A stretch of DNA of 64,000 nucleotides from Aliidiomarina haloalkalitolerans (GCF_003987315.1 NZ_PIPI01000004.1:149497-213496), one strand, 5' to 3'. Shown: positions 26,749 through 36,526, counted from the first letter of the stretch. Notes: generated by a model not told the origin, from the letters alone. Program-made: numbers and translations.

Positions 26749-28101
26749 GTGGTCACCGTTGATAGTAATGAAGCGTTTAGTTTACGGATTGTCCGCGACT
26801 TAGGTGATTATCCTGAGCATGAACTTGATCTCTGTTTATTTGTACCGGGTGAATTGAGCCTCACCCCTGAACTTATTTCTGAGCGAGCGTTTTACCACCA
26901 AGCATTTCATGTCAATCGGACTTACCATAGCCAAGTGCAATTAGAGCCGTTGGTGCGCAGTCGTTTAGTGCAGCGGATTGCCAAGCAGCAAGATCGTCCT
27001 AGTTCAGAATATCGCTTAAGCTTGAGCTTATATGCGTTTCAGTACGCGACGGCCATGGAGCAAGAAGTCGGCCGTATTTTGCGTGACCGACCCGAAAATA
27101 TGCGTGAGGCGTTGGCGGAGCTGCTCGATTTAAGTGCGACGATTATTCGTCGTTTGCGTCGTGGGGCACCGAAAGATGACGCGATGCGCCGCTACTACAC
27201 CAATATTGATAATTATTTGTCATGGTTTTCTGAGCAGCAATTCCTCCGTTTAGCGGCAGAACTTGAGTTTGCTGCTGACGAGCAAGACATTCGTGAAGTC
27301 CTATTGCGCGTGGCGCGGCGCGAAGCGAAATATCGCATTGAAAACGAATATAACTCGGAACGAGTCAGCACCGACAGTACGCGCATGTCGAATAAGATGC
27401 GTTTGTTGCGACGCTTAATTGAATTTCCGGTGACCCTGCGTCGCATGGGGCAAGAACTCGGCAACGTCGAGGAACGATTTGTTAAAGCTGGTGTTGCAGC
27501 TGTGGTGATGACGGCTGTGTCTTATGCGGTGCTGCGTGCCCGCGACACGCTTGGAGATATTACGGCAGTGTTTATTGCAGCGGTTGCCTTGCTGTATGCG
27601 GTACGTGAAGTGTTCAAAGACGACATTCGTCAGAAACTATGGCTCTGGTTGCGTAAAGGCCGTCCTAAGTGGCGTCATCAGTACATCGACCCGAATAACG
27701 AAGCAACGGTTGGTAAGTCGCTGGAATGGGTAGATTACAAGCATTTTGCCGATCTTCCTGAAGCCATTCAAAAGGCTCGCAAAGCGAATACGCCGCAGCG
27801 TGGTGAAACAATTTTACATTATCGAAGTTGGTCGAAAATGCTGACCTCGCGGTTTTTAAGTGGTTATGCCACCACCCGTGAAACAATTATTTTGGACTTA
27901 GAAGTGCTATCACCGCTCCTCGAGCAAAGTACTTATCCTATCTATCGCCAAGAGGGCAATGAAGTCATTAAAGATCTGGTTGAGAAGCGCTCGGTGCTGA
28001 ACCTAGTGATTCGTGAACGTTGGAGTGATCGCGAGGACATACAGCGCTATAAAGTGGTCCTTAATCGAAATGGTATTGTTGAAACTGAGGCGGTTGATTA
28101 G
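26749..28101 (+). CDS. Uncharacterised protein with central membrane hairpin
   Basis: I do not recognise this 450-residue family. The N-terminal 240 residues are soluble, helix-rich and charged (AMEQEVGRILRDRPENMREA, YLSWFSEQQFLRLAAELEFA), two membrane helices lie at about 245-262 and 270-286, and the C-terminal 160 residues are soluble again (LEWVDYKHFADLPEAIQKAR, then ETIILDLEVLSPLLEQ). Both soluble parts should face the same side, probably the cytoplasm. Start is GTG; AAGGAG sits 11 nt upstream, a little far. Its last base is the first base of the next gene's start codon. Confidence 0.75.
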   Translation: MVTVDSNEAFSLRIVRDLGDYPEHELDLCLFVPGELSLTPELISERAFYHQAFHVNRTYHSQVQLEPLVRSRLVQRIAKQQDRPSSEYRLSLSLYAFQYATAMEQEVGRILRDRPENMREALAELLDLSATIIRRLRRGAPKDDAMRRYYTNIDNYLSWFSEQQFLRLAAELEFAADEQDIREVLLRVARREAKYRIENEYNSERVSTDSTRMSNKMRLLRRLIEFPVTLRRMGQELGNVEERFVKAGVAAVVMTAVSYAVLRARDTLGDITAVFIAAVALLYAVREVFKDDIRQKLWLWLRKGRPKWRHQYIDPNNEATVGKSLEWVDYKHFADLPEAIQKARKANTPQRGETILHYRSWSKMLTSRFLSGYATTRETIILDLEVLSPLLEQSTYPIYRQEGNEVIKDLVEKRSVLNLVIRERWSDREDIQRYKVVLNRNGIVETEAVD

Positions 28102-29447
28102 TGGCTGAACTCGAGCGGAACGCGCGCAAGCGTGAGATTTTTGGCTGGGCAATGTATGACATTGCTAATCAGGCCTATACCACCATTGTTATTTCCTTTG
28201 TGTACTCGGCGTTTTTCGTCGCCTACATCGTGCCTGCTGATAGTGTTTGGCGCGACGCTTACTGGTCGATCGCTATTATTGGTTCTACCCTGTTGGCCAT
28301 GGTGTTGTCACCGATCGTGGGGTTCTGGATAGACCAAGGTGTTTCCAAAAAACGCTTGTTGGCGTGGAGCACGATTATTTGTGCCAGTTTCACTTGTACT
28401 CTGTATTGGGTTGGCCCCGGCGATATTTGGTGGGGGATTGCAATCATTCTAATTACTAATACGGCTTGGATGCTCGGCGAAGCCATTATGTCGGCATTTT
28501 TACCGCAACTGGCGACCCGAAAGAATATGGGTTTGGTATCCGGCTTAGGTTGGGGGCTTGGCTACATCGGTGGCTTTGTTAGTATGGTCATGGTTAGTTT
28601 AATGATTATTCGTGCCGATCCGGTCACTGACACGGGTAATTACATTGCTCAACATCAGTGGGCGATGATCGCCATCTCGATTTATTTTGTCATTGTTGCA
28701 ATTCCGACGTTTGTACTTGTACGTGAGCGTTCACCAACAGTGCAGGCATTAGCCGTTAAGCAAACCGGAACTTGGCGGGAGTGGTTACGCTCCCTAAATA
28801 TGTTCGAACAACAGCGGCTACAACCCTTGTTGTTTAAGTTCTTCTGGGCGTTTTTGTTTTACATGGCAGGCGTGCAGGTCGTGGTTAAGTTCATCGGGAT
28901 TTATAGCACCGGTGAGCTTGGTCTCTCGCAACAGGATTTAGTCGCAGTGTTTTTAGCGACGCAATTTAGTGCGTTGTTTGGTGCGATTGCGTTTGGCGTG
29001 GTGGAACGCTTTATTGGCGCCCGCAAAGTGCTGTTTACCGTCATTGCCCTGTGGATTGTCGCCATTACCGGCATGTATGCCATTCATGATGTTGCCGCTT
29101 ACGGTAATTGGTCAGTGCGCGATGTGTTCTTGATTATTGCGTTATTGGCGGGTACCGGTATTGGTTCCATTCAAGCGTCTTCACGTTCGTTAGTGGCTTT
29201 GCTTGCGGGCGAAGGGCGCGACGGCAGTGCCTTCGGTTTGTGGGGCATGTTTAATCGCTTAGCGATGCTGTTAGCCGCCACGTTCGGTATTGTCGCAGAC
29301 CTGTTTTCGCGTCAGAACGCCTTATTGCTCGTGATTAGCTTCTTTGTCATTGGGGCGTTACTGTTGGTCCGTGTGCATGGTTTGTCACAGGCCAGTCGAG
29401 CGCCGCGTTCGGGTCCTACCACCGCAGATAGAATTGGGAAAAACTAG
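28101..29447 (+). CDS. MFS transporter, UMF1 type
   Basis: Twelve-helix major-facilitator protein of the UMF1/Atg22-like group: the opening REIFGWAMYDIANQAYTTIVISFVYSAFF is characteristic, with the A-loop MVLSPIVGFWIDQGVSKKRLL. The 448 residues are normal. Start GTG overlaps the previous stop by 1 nt, so translation is coupled to the 450-residue protein. Substrate not inferable; yeast Atg22 exports amino acids from vacuoles, but that cannot be carried over. Confidence 0.85.
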   Translation: MAELERNARKREIFGWAMYDIANQAYTTIVISFVYSAFFVAYIVPADSVWRDAYWSIAIIGSTLLAMVLSPIVGFWIDQGVSKKRLLAWSTIICASFTCTLYWVGPGDIWWGIAIILITNTAWMLGEAIMSAFLPQLATRKNMGLVSGLGWGLGYIGGFVSMVMVSLMIIRADPVTDTGNYIAQHQWAMIAISIYFVIVAIPTFVLVRERSPTVQALAVKQTGTWREWLRSLNMFEQQRLQPLLFKFFWAFLFYMAGVQVVVKFIGIYSTGELGLSQQDLVAVFLATQFSALFGAIAFGVVERFIGARKVLFTVIALWIVAITGMYAIHDVAAYGNWSVRDVFLIIALLAGTGIGSIQASSRSLVALLAGEGRDGSAFGLWGMFNRLAMLLAATFGIVADLFSRQNALLLVISFFVIGALLLVRVHGLSQASRAPRSGPTTADRIGKN

Positions 29448-29509
29448 CATTTGCAGGTGCTTCTTTGCTACTTTCTTGAAAGTCTAATAAAAAGAGCAGG
29501 AGCACCAAC

Positions 29510-30871
29510 ATGCTGGGCAACCTTGGGTTATTGGCAGGATTAGTTTTACTGATCGTGCTCGCCTTACGTGGCGTTAACATACTACTTGCAGTCCTTTTTT
29601 CTATTTTAGTCATTGGTTTGACCAATGGCATGGCCTTACAAGAGGTCTTTCTCCAACACTTCCCATTTGGCGCGTCCGGGGCCTTTAGCTTCGCGGGCAA
29701 CTTCTTACTGCTTTTTCTATGCGGTGCATTGTTTGGCCGCATTATGGCTGCTAGCCATGCGGCACAGGGTGTCGCAATGGCGATTACCCGTTGGCTCGGC
29801 GCACCGCGCGCATTGCTGATTGCAATGCTTGTGTGTGCGTTACTCACGTACGGCGGTGTTGTGGTGTTTGTGGTGATTTTCACGATGTATCCAATTGGCG
29901 TCACGTTAATGAAAGAGGCCAATATTCCGCGCCGTCTCTACGCTGCAGCAATAGCCCTCGGAGCCGGCACCTTTACCATGACGGCATTGCCAGGCACGCC
30001 GTCTATTCATAACGTTATTGCCGCGAACTCGCTCGGCACCGACTTGTTTGCAGGTGGATGGTATGGGGTTCTTGCCGGTGTACTGATGGCTGTGCTGGGG
30101 ATGTGGTACCTCGAGAAACAATGGCGCAGTGCCGTGGCGCAAGGTGAAGGCTATCAAGCGACACCGAAAGATGAGCAAATGGCAGCGCTGGCGCCGCAAG
30201 GTGACGCACAGTTACCGGGGCTACTGCGTTCAATTACGCCGGTGCTGGTGGTGTTATTTCTGATTGTATTGCCGCGCGTGCTCATGCTCGCTGGTGTCAG
30301 TGCCGACTGGATTAGCTTTGGCTTAACGCAACCGATTCTGTGGGCCAGTTTAGCGCTATTAAGTGGTTCAGCGGTCTGTTATGTGTTGTTCCCGCCCGTG
30401 CGTCCGAACTTTATTCGCACAGCTGGACAGGGCGCCGACGACGCCTTGTTGCCCTTAATTAATACAGCAGCGGTGATTGGTTTCGGGGGAGTGGTGATTC
30501 AAACCCCTGGCTTCCATGCGTTTGCGGCATGGTTGCTCGGTTTAAACTTACCCGATTTATTGTCAGTGTTTATTTCAGCTAATTTAATTTCGGGTATCAC
30601 GGCTTCGGCATCGGGCGGCTTGCAGATCTTCATGTCGAGCCTAGCGCCAGCCTATTTGGAAAGCGGTGTGTCACCTGAGCTGTTACACCGGGTGGCGAAC
30701 TTAGCGGCCGGTGGTCTCGACTCGTTGCCGCACTCCGGCGCGGTGATCGCGCTCTTTACCTTAATGGGCTTAACGCATAAAGAAGCCTATCGCGACATAT
30801 TTGTGGTGACTGTCCTGGTGCCAATGTTAGCGGCGTTGTTTGTTGTCGGGCTAGCGATGTTATTGCACTAG
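29510..30871 (+). CDS. GntP-family permease
   Basis: Proton-coupled permease of the GntP (gluconate/hydroxybutyrate) family with about 12-14 membrane helices. Family-like segments are LGAGTFTMTALPGTPSIHN in the middle and GITASASGGLQIFMSSLAPAY plus LPHSGAVIALFTLMGLTHKEAY near the end. The 453 residues are standard. AGGAG lies 8 nt before the ATG; a weak hairpin in the 62-nt leader could pair with it. The substrate (gluconate, hydroxybutyrate or another organic acid) cannot be told. Confidence 0.85.
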   Translation: MLGNLGLLAGLVLLIVLALRGVNILLAVLFSILVIGLTNGMALQEVFLQHFPFGASGAFSFAGNFLLLFLCGALFGRIMAASHAAQGVAMAITRWLGAPRALLIAMLVCALLTYGGVVVFVVIFTMYPIGVTLMKEANIPRRLYAAAIALGAGTFTMTALPGTPSIHNVIAANSLGTDLFAGGWYGVLAGVLMAVLGMWYLEKQWRSAVAQGEGYQATPKDEQMAALAPQGDAQLPGLLRSITPVLVVLFLIVLPRVLMLAGVSADWISFGLTQPILWASLALLSGSAVCYVLFPPVRPNFIRTAGQGADDALLPLINTAAVIGFGGVVIQTPGFHAFAAWLLGLNLPDLLSVFISANLISGITASASGGLQIFMSSLAPAYLESGVSPELLHRVANLAAGGLDSLPHSGAVIALFTLMGLTHKEAYRDIFVVTVLVPMLAALFVVGLAMLLH

Positions 30872-31016
30872 CGCAGCGGTTAGGTTCACTTTCGTGTTCG
30901 ATTAAACCGCAAGAATAGCCAGTACGTCGCATTTGATGCGAGCTTAATCGCTAACCCATGGACATCGTGGTTAAAGCTCGTTACAAACGACAAAGCAAAA
31001 TAACAGAGGAAGATTC

Positions 31017-34000
31017 ATGTTTACCTTAAAGAAGATCATCCCAGCGCTTGGCTTAGCTGCGTCACTGATTGTGGCTGGCGGCGCCGTAGCATCAGAGAAA
31101 TGGTCCGTGAGCGAGCCTCAGGGCGAATTTAAAACCGTGCAAATCCAAGCCACTGAAGGAACTTGGATGAGCGTGAACGTGAGCCCGGACGGTCAGTACA
31201 TTATTTTTGACATGCTCGGTGACATCTATCGGATGCCAGCTAGTGGTGGCGACGCTGAGTTGTTGCGTGGTGGCATTGCGTGGCATATGCAGCCGACCTA
31301 CAGCCCAGACGGTCAGTTCATTGCTTATACCTCGGACGAAGGTGGCGGTGATAATATTTGGGTGATGAGAGCGGACGGCAGCGAAGCGTGGCAAGTCACC
31401 AATGAAAACTTCCGTTTGTTGAATAGCCCAGCCTGGAGCCCAGACGGTGAGTTTTTAGTGGCGCGGAAACATTTTACTGCGCGTCGCTCGCTTGGTGCCG
31501 GTGAGATTTGGATGTATCACAAGTCAGGCGGCCAAGGCGTGATGTTAACCGCACGGCCAAACGACCAGAAAGACCTCGGCGAACCAGCATTTTCGCCAGA
31601 CGGCAAGTACGTCTATTACTCTCAGGATGATACTCCAGGGCAAACGTTCCACTACAATAAAGACTCGATTAGCGGTATTTACTCAATTAAACGCTATGAG
31701 TTAGCAACCGGTGAAATTGAAACGATTATTTCTGGTGCCGGTGGTGCAATTCGCCCAACACCGTCACCCGATGGCAAATACTTAGCCTTTGTTAGCCGTG
31801 ACGACTTCCAAAGCAAGCTGTATGTTTATGATCTTGAAACTGGTGAACGCCGTGAAGTGTACGGTAACTTAAGCCGTGACATGCAGGAAACTTGGGCAAT
31901 TCATGGTGTTTATCCGCACATGAATTGGACTGACGACTCTAGCAGCATTGTGTTCTATGCCGACGGTGGTGTGCGCAAGCTGAACGTGAATTCTGGCCAA
32001 GTGGCTGATATTCCGTTCTCGGTTGAAACCGAAAAACAAGTACAAACCGCGGTGCGCTTCCGTCAGCACATCGAAGCTGATGAATTTGACGTGCGTATGT
32101 TGCGTCACACAGCCATTGCACCAGATGCTAGCCGCGCCATTTACGAAGCCTTAGGCTACTTGTATGTGCGTGACTTGCAAAATAACCGTACCCAACGACT
32201 AACTAATCAGAGCGACCGTTTTGAGCAGTTCCCAGCGTTCTCGCGAGACGGTCGTTACTTGGTTTACACCACGTGGCACGACCAAGAGCAAGGGCAAGTT
32301 GTCCTGCGTGACCTGCGTAACAACCGTGAGCGTGTGTTACCGACTGGGCCAGGCAAGTTTGTTGAGCCTGTATTTGCGCCAGACGGGCAGTCGATTGTGT
32401 ATCGGAAAGTCAGTGGTGGTTATCTCACCGATCCGAAACACGGTTTAGGATCAGGTTTGTATCATTTAGCGCTCGATGGTGAAGAGCCACGCCGCTTCTC
32501 ACGCGCTGGCTCTAGTCCACAATTCGGCGCGAGCAATGACCGTGTGTATGTGAACGGTTTCGGTGCCGGTGGTCCTGAGTTGCGTAGTATCGATATTGCG
32601 ACGGGCGAGAGCCGGACACTTTACACCTCTGGCCATGCGACCGAATACAAAGTGTCACCAGACGGAAAATATTTAGCCTTTGCTGAGCGTTTTCGGGTGT
32701 ATGTGACGCCGTTTGTTGAGCGTGGTCAGCCGATTGCGATTGGTCCGAACGACCGTCAGTTCCCGGTACAGCAGATCTCCAAACGTGCCGGCGATAATAT
32801 TAACTGGACCGCAGACAGCAGCAGTTTGTATTGGACCCTTGGCCCAGAACTTTATACCGCTAACTTAAACGGTATGTTCTCGATTCAAGGTAACGAAGAC
32901 AAACAGCTCGTTGCCGACGGTATGAATATTGGTTTTACCCAAGCGGTTTACGCACCTGAGCAAACCATTGCATTTGTGGGTGCGAAAGTCGTGACCATGA
33001 ATGGTGATGAAGTGTTTGAAAACGGTGCGGTGGTGGTCACTGGGAATAAAATCACAGCCGTGGGGCCACAGAATAGCGTGCAAATTCCACGTGGTGCGCA
33101 GGTTATTGATGTCACCGGCAAAACGATTATTCCTGGTTTAATCGACACCCACGCCCATGGTGCGCAAGGTGAGAACCAAATTATCCCGCAACAAAACTGG
33201 ATGCTATATGCCGGTTTAACGTTCGGTGTCACGACCATTCATGACCCATCGAACAACACTGCGCAGATTTTCGCTGCCAGTGAGAAACAAAAAGCGGGTG
33301 TGATTGTTGGTCCACGCATTTTCTCAACCGGTACTATTTTGTATGGTGCGAATAGCCCAGGTGCCACAGCGCATGTTGACAGTCTCGACGACGCACTGTT
33401 CCATTTGGAGCGGATGAAAAAAGTTGGTGCATTCTCAGTGAAGAGTTATAACCAACCACGTCGCGACCAGCGTCAGCAGATCATTCAAGCCGCTCGTGAG
33501 CTAGAAATGATGGTGATGCCAGAGGGTGGTTCGTTGCATCAGCACAACCTCAGCATGATAGCTGATGGCCACACAGTGATTGAACACGCGATTCCACTTG
33601 AAGTAATGCATGAAGACGTCCTGCAGTTCTGGCAGCAAACAGAAACCGGTTATACGCCGACGTTAGGTGTCGCATACGGCGGTATTTGGGGTGAGAACTA
33701 CTGGTATGCGCATACGGACGTTTGGAATCACCCACGCTTAAGCCAGTATGTACCTGAGCGGGTGTTGCGCCCACGTTCAATGCGCCGGGAAATCGCACCA
33801 TCACATCACTACAACCACATTAATGTGGCGGCGGGTGCAAAACAGCTGCAAGACCGCGGCGTGTTGGTTACCGCAGGTGCCCATGGTCAGCGTGAAGGTT
33901 TAGCGCAGCATTGGGAAATCTGGATGATGGAGCAAGGCGGCATGACTGCTCATCAAGCGCTGCGCACAGCAACTTACGATGCTGCCAAAGCACTGGGTAT

Positions 34001-34196
34001 GGAGCATGCAATTGGCTCGATTCAAACCGGCAAGTTGGCTGATTTAGCTATTATTGACGGTGATGTTTTGGCCGATTTACGCCGTAGCGATCGCGTCGTG
34101 TATACGATGGTGAATGGTCGTTTGTTCGACGCTGAAACGATGAATGAACTGGGTGCAAAACCACGTGAGCGTCGTCGTTTCTACTTTGAGCAGTAA
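31017..34196 (+). CDS. Exported beta-propeller/amidohydrolase fusion protein
   Basis: A 1059-residue periplasmic protein. Signal peptide 1-25 (KKIIPALGLAASLIVAGGAVAS). Residues about 45-640 carry repeated TolB/PD40-type blades (SPDGQYIIFD, SPDGQFIAYTS, SPDGKYVYYS, SPDGKYLAFVS and more). Residues about 645-1050 are an amidohydrolase domain with HAH at 712-714, a Lys in FSVKSYN, His in SLHQHN and VIEHAIP. Where most members have a catalytic Asp, this one reads VTAGAHGQ. Known fusions of this type occur in marine bacteria; the substrate is unknown. GAGGA lies 7 nt before the ATG and a strong terminator follows. Confidence 0.88.
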   Translation: MFTLKKIIPALGLAASLIVAGGAVASEKWSVSEPQGEFKTVQIQATEGTWMSVNVSPDGQYIIFDMLGDIYRMPASGGDAELLRGGIAWHMQPTYSPDGQFIAYTSDEGGGDNIWVMRADGSEAWQVTNENFRLLNSPAWSPDGEFLVARKHFTARRSLGAGEIWMYHKSGGQGVMLTARPNDQKDLGEPAFSPDGKYVYYSQDDTPGQTFHYNKDSISGIYSIKRYELATGEIETIISGAGGAIRPTPSPDGKYLAFVSRDDFQSKLYVYDLETGERREVYGNLSRDMQETWAIHGVYPHMNWTDDSSSIVFYADGGVRKLNVNSGQVADIPFSVETEKQVQTAVRFRQHIEADEFDVRMLRHTAIAPDASRAIYEALGYLYVRDLQNNRTQRLTNQSDRFEQFPAFSRDGRYLVYTTWHDQEQGQVVLRDLRNNRERVLPTGPGKFVEPVFAPDGQSIVYRKVSGGYLTDPKHGLGSGLYHLALDGEEPRRFSRAGSSPQFGASNDRVYVNGFGAGGPELRSIDIATGESRTLYTSGHATEYKVSPDGKYLAFAERFRVYVTPFVERGQPIAIGPNDRQFPVQQISKRAGDNINWTADSSSLYWTLGPELYTANLNGMFSIQGNEDKQLVADGMNIGFTQAVYAPEQTIAFVGAKVVTMNGDEVFENGAVVVTGNKITAVGPQNSVQIPRGAQVIDVTGKTIIPGLIDTHAHGAQGENQIIPQQNWMLYAGLTFGVTTIHDPSNNTAQIFAASEKQKAGVIVGPRIFSTGTILYGANSPGATAHVDSLDDALFHLERMKKVGAFSVKSYNQPRRDQRQQIIQAARELEMMVMPEGGSLHQHNLSMIADGHTVIEHAIPLEVMHEDVLQFWQQTETGYTPTLGVAYGGIWGENYWYAHTDVWNHPRLSQYVPERVLRPRSMRREIAPSHHYNHINVAAGAKQLQDRGVLVTAGAHGQREGLAQHWEIWMMEQGGMTAHQALRTATYDAAKALGMEHAIGSIQTGKLADLAIIDGDVLADLRRSDRVVYTMVNGRLFDAETMNELGAKPRERRRFYFEQ

Positions 34197-34233
34197 ATAA
34201 ATTGTAAAGATATTAGGGGTTTACCCTAAGTTT

Positions 34234-34264
34234 AAAAGCCTCGGACTGGTTCCGAGGCTTTTTT
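34234..34264 (+). terminator. Rho-independent terminator of the fusion gene
   Basis: Stem AAAAGCCTCGGA/TCCGAGGCTTTT with a 5-nt loop and a T-run, about 40 nt after the stop. Confidence 0.92.
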
Positions 34265-34594
34265 GTAGCATAACAAACGCTATGGTAATTCGTCGTGTTT
34301 TTTCGTCGTTTTATCTTGCCCACTGCCTCTCGGTGAGGGAAGCCCCTCATGACAAAATATCGATATTTATTAACAATTTCATAACAAAACGATCTATTTA
34401 GCGTGCGTTTACTTTTATTGTGGACTCTCTAACTTAACTCATGGTTTGTTCTTAATTTGCTGACACCTTATTACCTACCAGTAATTTACTGAGAACCAGT
34501 AATCTACTGAAAGTAATGCGGTATTTCTTCGTTTAAGAGCGAACCTGATAAAAACACGAATAACAACACAAGTTCACTAACAAGAAGAAAATTC
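34265..34594. other. Regulatory gap before the S8 protease
   Basis: 330 nt without a gene. It holds two near-palindromic repeats at 34479-34509 (described separately) and AT-rich stretches that could be promoter; no single clear -35/-10 pair stands out. Confidence 0.5.
34479..34509. repeat. Tandem palindromic operator-like repeats
   Basis: CAGTAATTTACTG (34479-34491) and CAGTAATCTACTG (34497-34509) lie 18 bp apart, the first a perfect palindrome around its central base. They stand 85-115 nt before the protease start. Confidence 0.65.
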
Positions 34595-36469
34595 ATGAAA
34601 AATTCAAATCGTAAAGTTATACCTTTCACAGCAATTGCTGTACTAACTGCATCGGCACTTGCCGTTCCGCTCGCAACGACCTTTGCTGCTGATGATGCAC
34701 AGAATACATCCAGCGAAGCGACTTCGCCGGTTCTCATTCAAACAGAACAAGCACGTCCAGCGCCAAGAGGCGCACAACGCTCGCAGCCGACCTTGCCATT
34801 GCAAGCGCAAGGTCGTCCCGCGGCCGATGGCCTAGTCACCGGTTTTATCGTGGCATTCAGCCCAGAGCGAGACCCTGAAGTAGAAGCGAAAGTTCGTGGT
34901 AACCCAAGTGAGCGTGGCGCTTTGATGCAGCAACGTGCTGCACAGCTCTCTGCTCGGGCCGGAAAATCAATGCGTTTTCAACGAGCAATGGGTTTAAACC
35001 ATCACTATGTTTTTGCGTTAGAGGAGCGTTTGACTCCGGCTGAAGTTAAAGCCGTGCAAGCAGAATTGATGCAGGTTGAGGGCGTCGTCGCAGTTGAAGA
35101 GAACCGCTTGCATACTTTCCAATCGACACCCAATGATCCAAGCTATGTGAACCAATGGCATTACCGTGAAGCGGTTGGTGGCATTAACGTTGAAGCTGCC
35201 TGGAGCCAAGGTATCACCGGTCAAGGTACGGTGGTTGCGGTACTCGATACCGGCTATCGACCGCATATTGATTTAAATGCGAATATTCTTCCCGGTTACG
35301 ACATGGTCACCGATGTCTTCATGGCCAATGACGGTAACGGACGCGATAGCGACGCACGAGATCCGGGTGACTGGGTGAGTGCAGGCGCTTGTGGTTTTAA
35401 CAATCCAGCACAAAACTCCAGTTGGCATGGTACCCATGTTGCGGGCACTGTTGCGGCGGTGACCAATAATAATCGTGGTGTCGCCGGCGTTGCTTATGGA
35501 GCGAAAGTAGTGCCAGTGCGAGTGCTTGGGCGTTGCGGCGGTACGACTGCAGACATCGCTGATGGTATTTTGTGGGCAGCAGGTTTGTCGGTGCCAGGTG
35601 TGCCGAGCAATGCGAATCCAGCGGACGTGATTAACTTGAGTCTCGGTGGCGGTGGCAGCTGCCAGTCAGTCACGCAAAGTGCAATTAACAGTGCGCGTAA
35701 TGCTGGCTCGGTGATTGTCGTTGCAGCGGGTAACAGCAACGCGAATGCCGGAAGTTTCACGCCAGCAAGTTGTAACAACGTGGTGACCGTTGCTGCGACA
35801 AATCGTGACGGTGGCCGTGCCTACTATTCAAACTTCGGCGCCGTGGTTGACCTAGCTGCACCCGGTGGTGCGCAAAGCTTTGCCAATGATCCGGAAGGTG
35901 TATTGTCGACTTTCAATAGTGGCACAACGACGCCAGCGAGTGATAACTATCGCTATAGCCAAGGCACGTCGATGGCAGCGCCACATGTTGCTGGTATTGC
36001 AGCCTTAATTCGCCAGGCTAACCCTTCGTCAACACCGGCTCAGGTTGAGCAAATCCTGCGTGACACGGCACGTAGCTTCCCGGCGTCGTGTAGCGGTTGC
36101 GGAGTTGGTATTGTTGATGCTGGCGCAGCAGTTTCACTTGCCTTAGGCGGCAGTGGCGGTGGTCAAAGTGGTGGCGGCGCGGTAGACAACCTGTCAGCTG
36201 CTACCGACCAATGGAATCGTTTTACCATGCAAGTTCCAGCGGGCATGACCACTCTTGAAGTGCGTATTTCTGGTGGTACTGGCGATGCGGACTTATATGT
36301 TCGGTTCGGTGCACAACCACAGTTGAATAACTGGGATTGTCGACCGTATCAATGGGGTAACAACGAAGTGTGTACCATTACCAATCCTGCTGCAGGTACT
36401 TGGTACTTTGGTGTGCATGCGTATGAAGCATACTCTGGTGTACGTTTAGAAGCGACTTACTCAAACTAA
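34595..36469 (+). CDS. Secreted subtilisin-like (S8) serine protease with PPC domain
   Basis: Exported 624-residue protease. Signal peptide about 1-31, an inhibitor-I9-type propeptide (about 80-175, ending in VEGVVAVEENRLHTF), catalytic triad Asp218 (VLDTGYRPH), His278 (WHGTHVAGT) and Ser459 (GTSMAAPH), with oxyanion Asn380 in AAGNSNAN. After a Gly/Ser linker (about 518-529) residues 530-624 form a bacterial pre-peptidase C-terminal domain (GDADLYVR, CTITNPAAGTWYFGVHAY), normally removed on maturation. Several Cys pairs suggest disulfides. Likely an extracellular protein-degrading enzyme, as in Alteromonadales. Confidence 0.95.
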   Translation: MKNSNRKVIPFTAIAVLTASALAVPLATTFAADDAQNTSSEATSPVLIQTEQARPAPRGAQRSQPTLPLQAQGRPAADGLVTGFIVAFSPERDPEVEAKVRGNPSERGALMQQRAAQLSARAGKSMRFQRAMGLNHHYVFALEERLTPAEVKAVQAELMQVEGVVAVEENRLHTFQSTPNDPSYVNQWHYREAVGGINVEAAWSQGITGQGTVVAVLDTGYRPHIDLNANILPGYDMVTDVFMANDGNGRDSDARDPGDWVSAGACGFNNPAQNSSWHGTHVAGTVAAVTNNNRGVAGVAYGAKVVPVRVLGRCGGTTADIADGILWAAGLSVPGVPSNANPADVINLSLGGGGSCQSVTQSAINSARNAGSVIVVAAGNSNANAGSFTPASCNNVVTVAATNRDGGRAYYSNFGAVVDLAAPGGAQSFANDPEGVLSTFNSGTTTPASDNYRYSQGTSMAAPHVAGIAALIRQANPSSTPAQVEQILRDTARSFPASCSGCGVGIVDAGAAVSLALGGSGGGQSGGGAVDNLSAATDQWNRFTMQVPAGMTTLEVRISGGTGDADLYVRFGAQPQLNNWDCRPYQWGNNEVCTITNPAAGTWYFGVHAYEAYSGVRLEATYSN

Positions 36470-36490
36470 GGTCTGAGTGCTTTTTACTTC

Positions 36491-36518
36491 ATGGGCCGGA
36501 ATTCCGGCCCATTTTTTC
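36491..36518 (+). terminator. Rho-independent terminator of the S8 protease
   Basis: A perfect 22-bp palindrome (ATGGGCCGGAA and its complement) at 36491-36512 followed by TTTTTT. It also separates the protease from the converging LysR gene, which ends at 36527. Confidence 0.9.
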
Positions 36519-36526
36519 TGGTCTTG

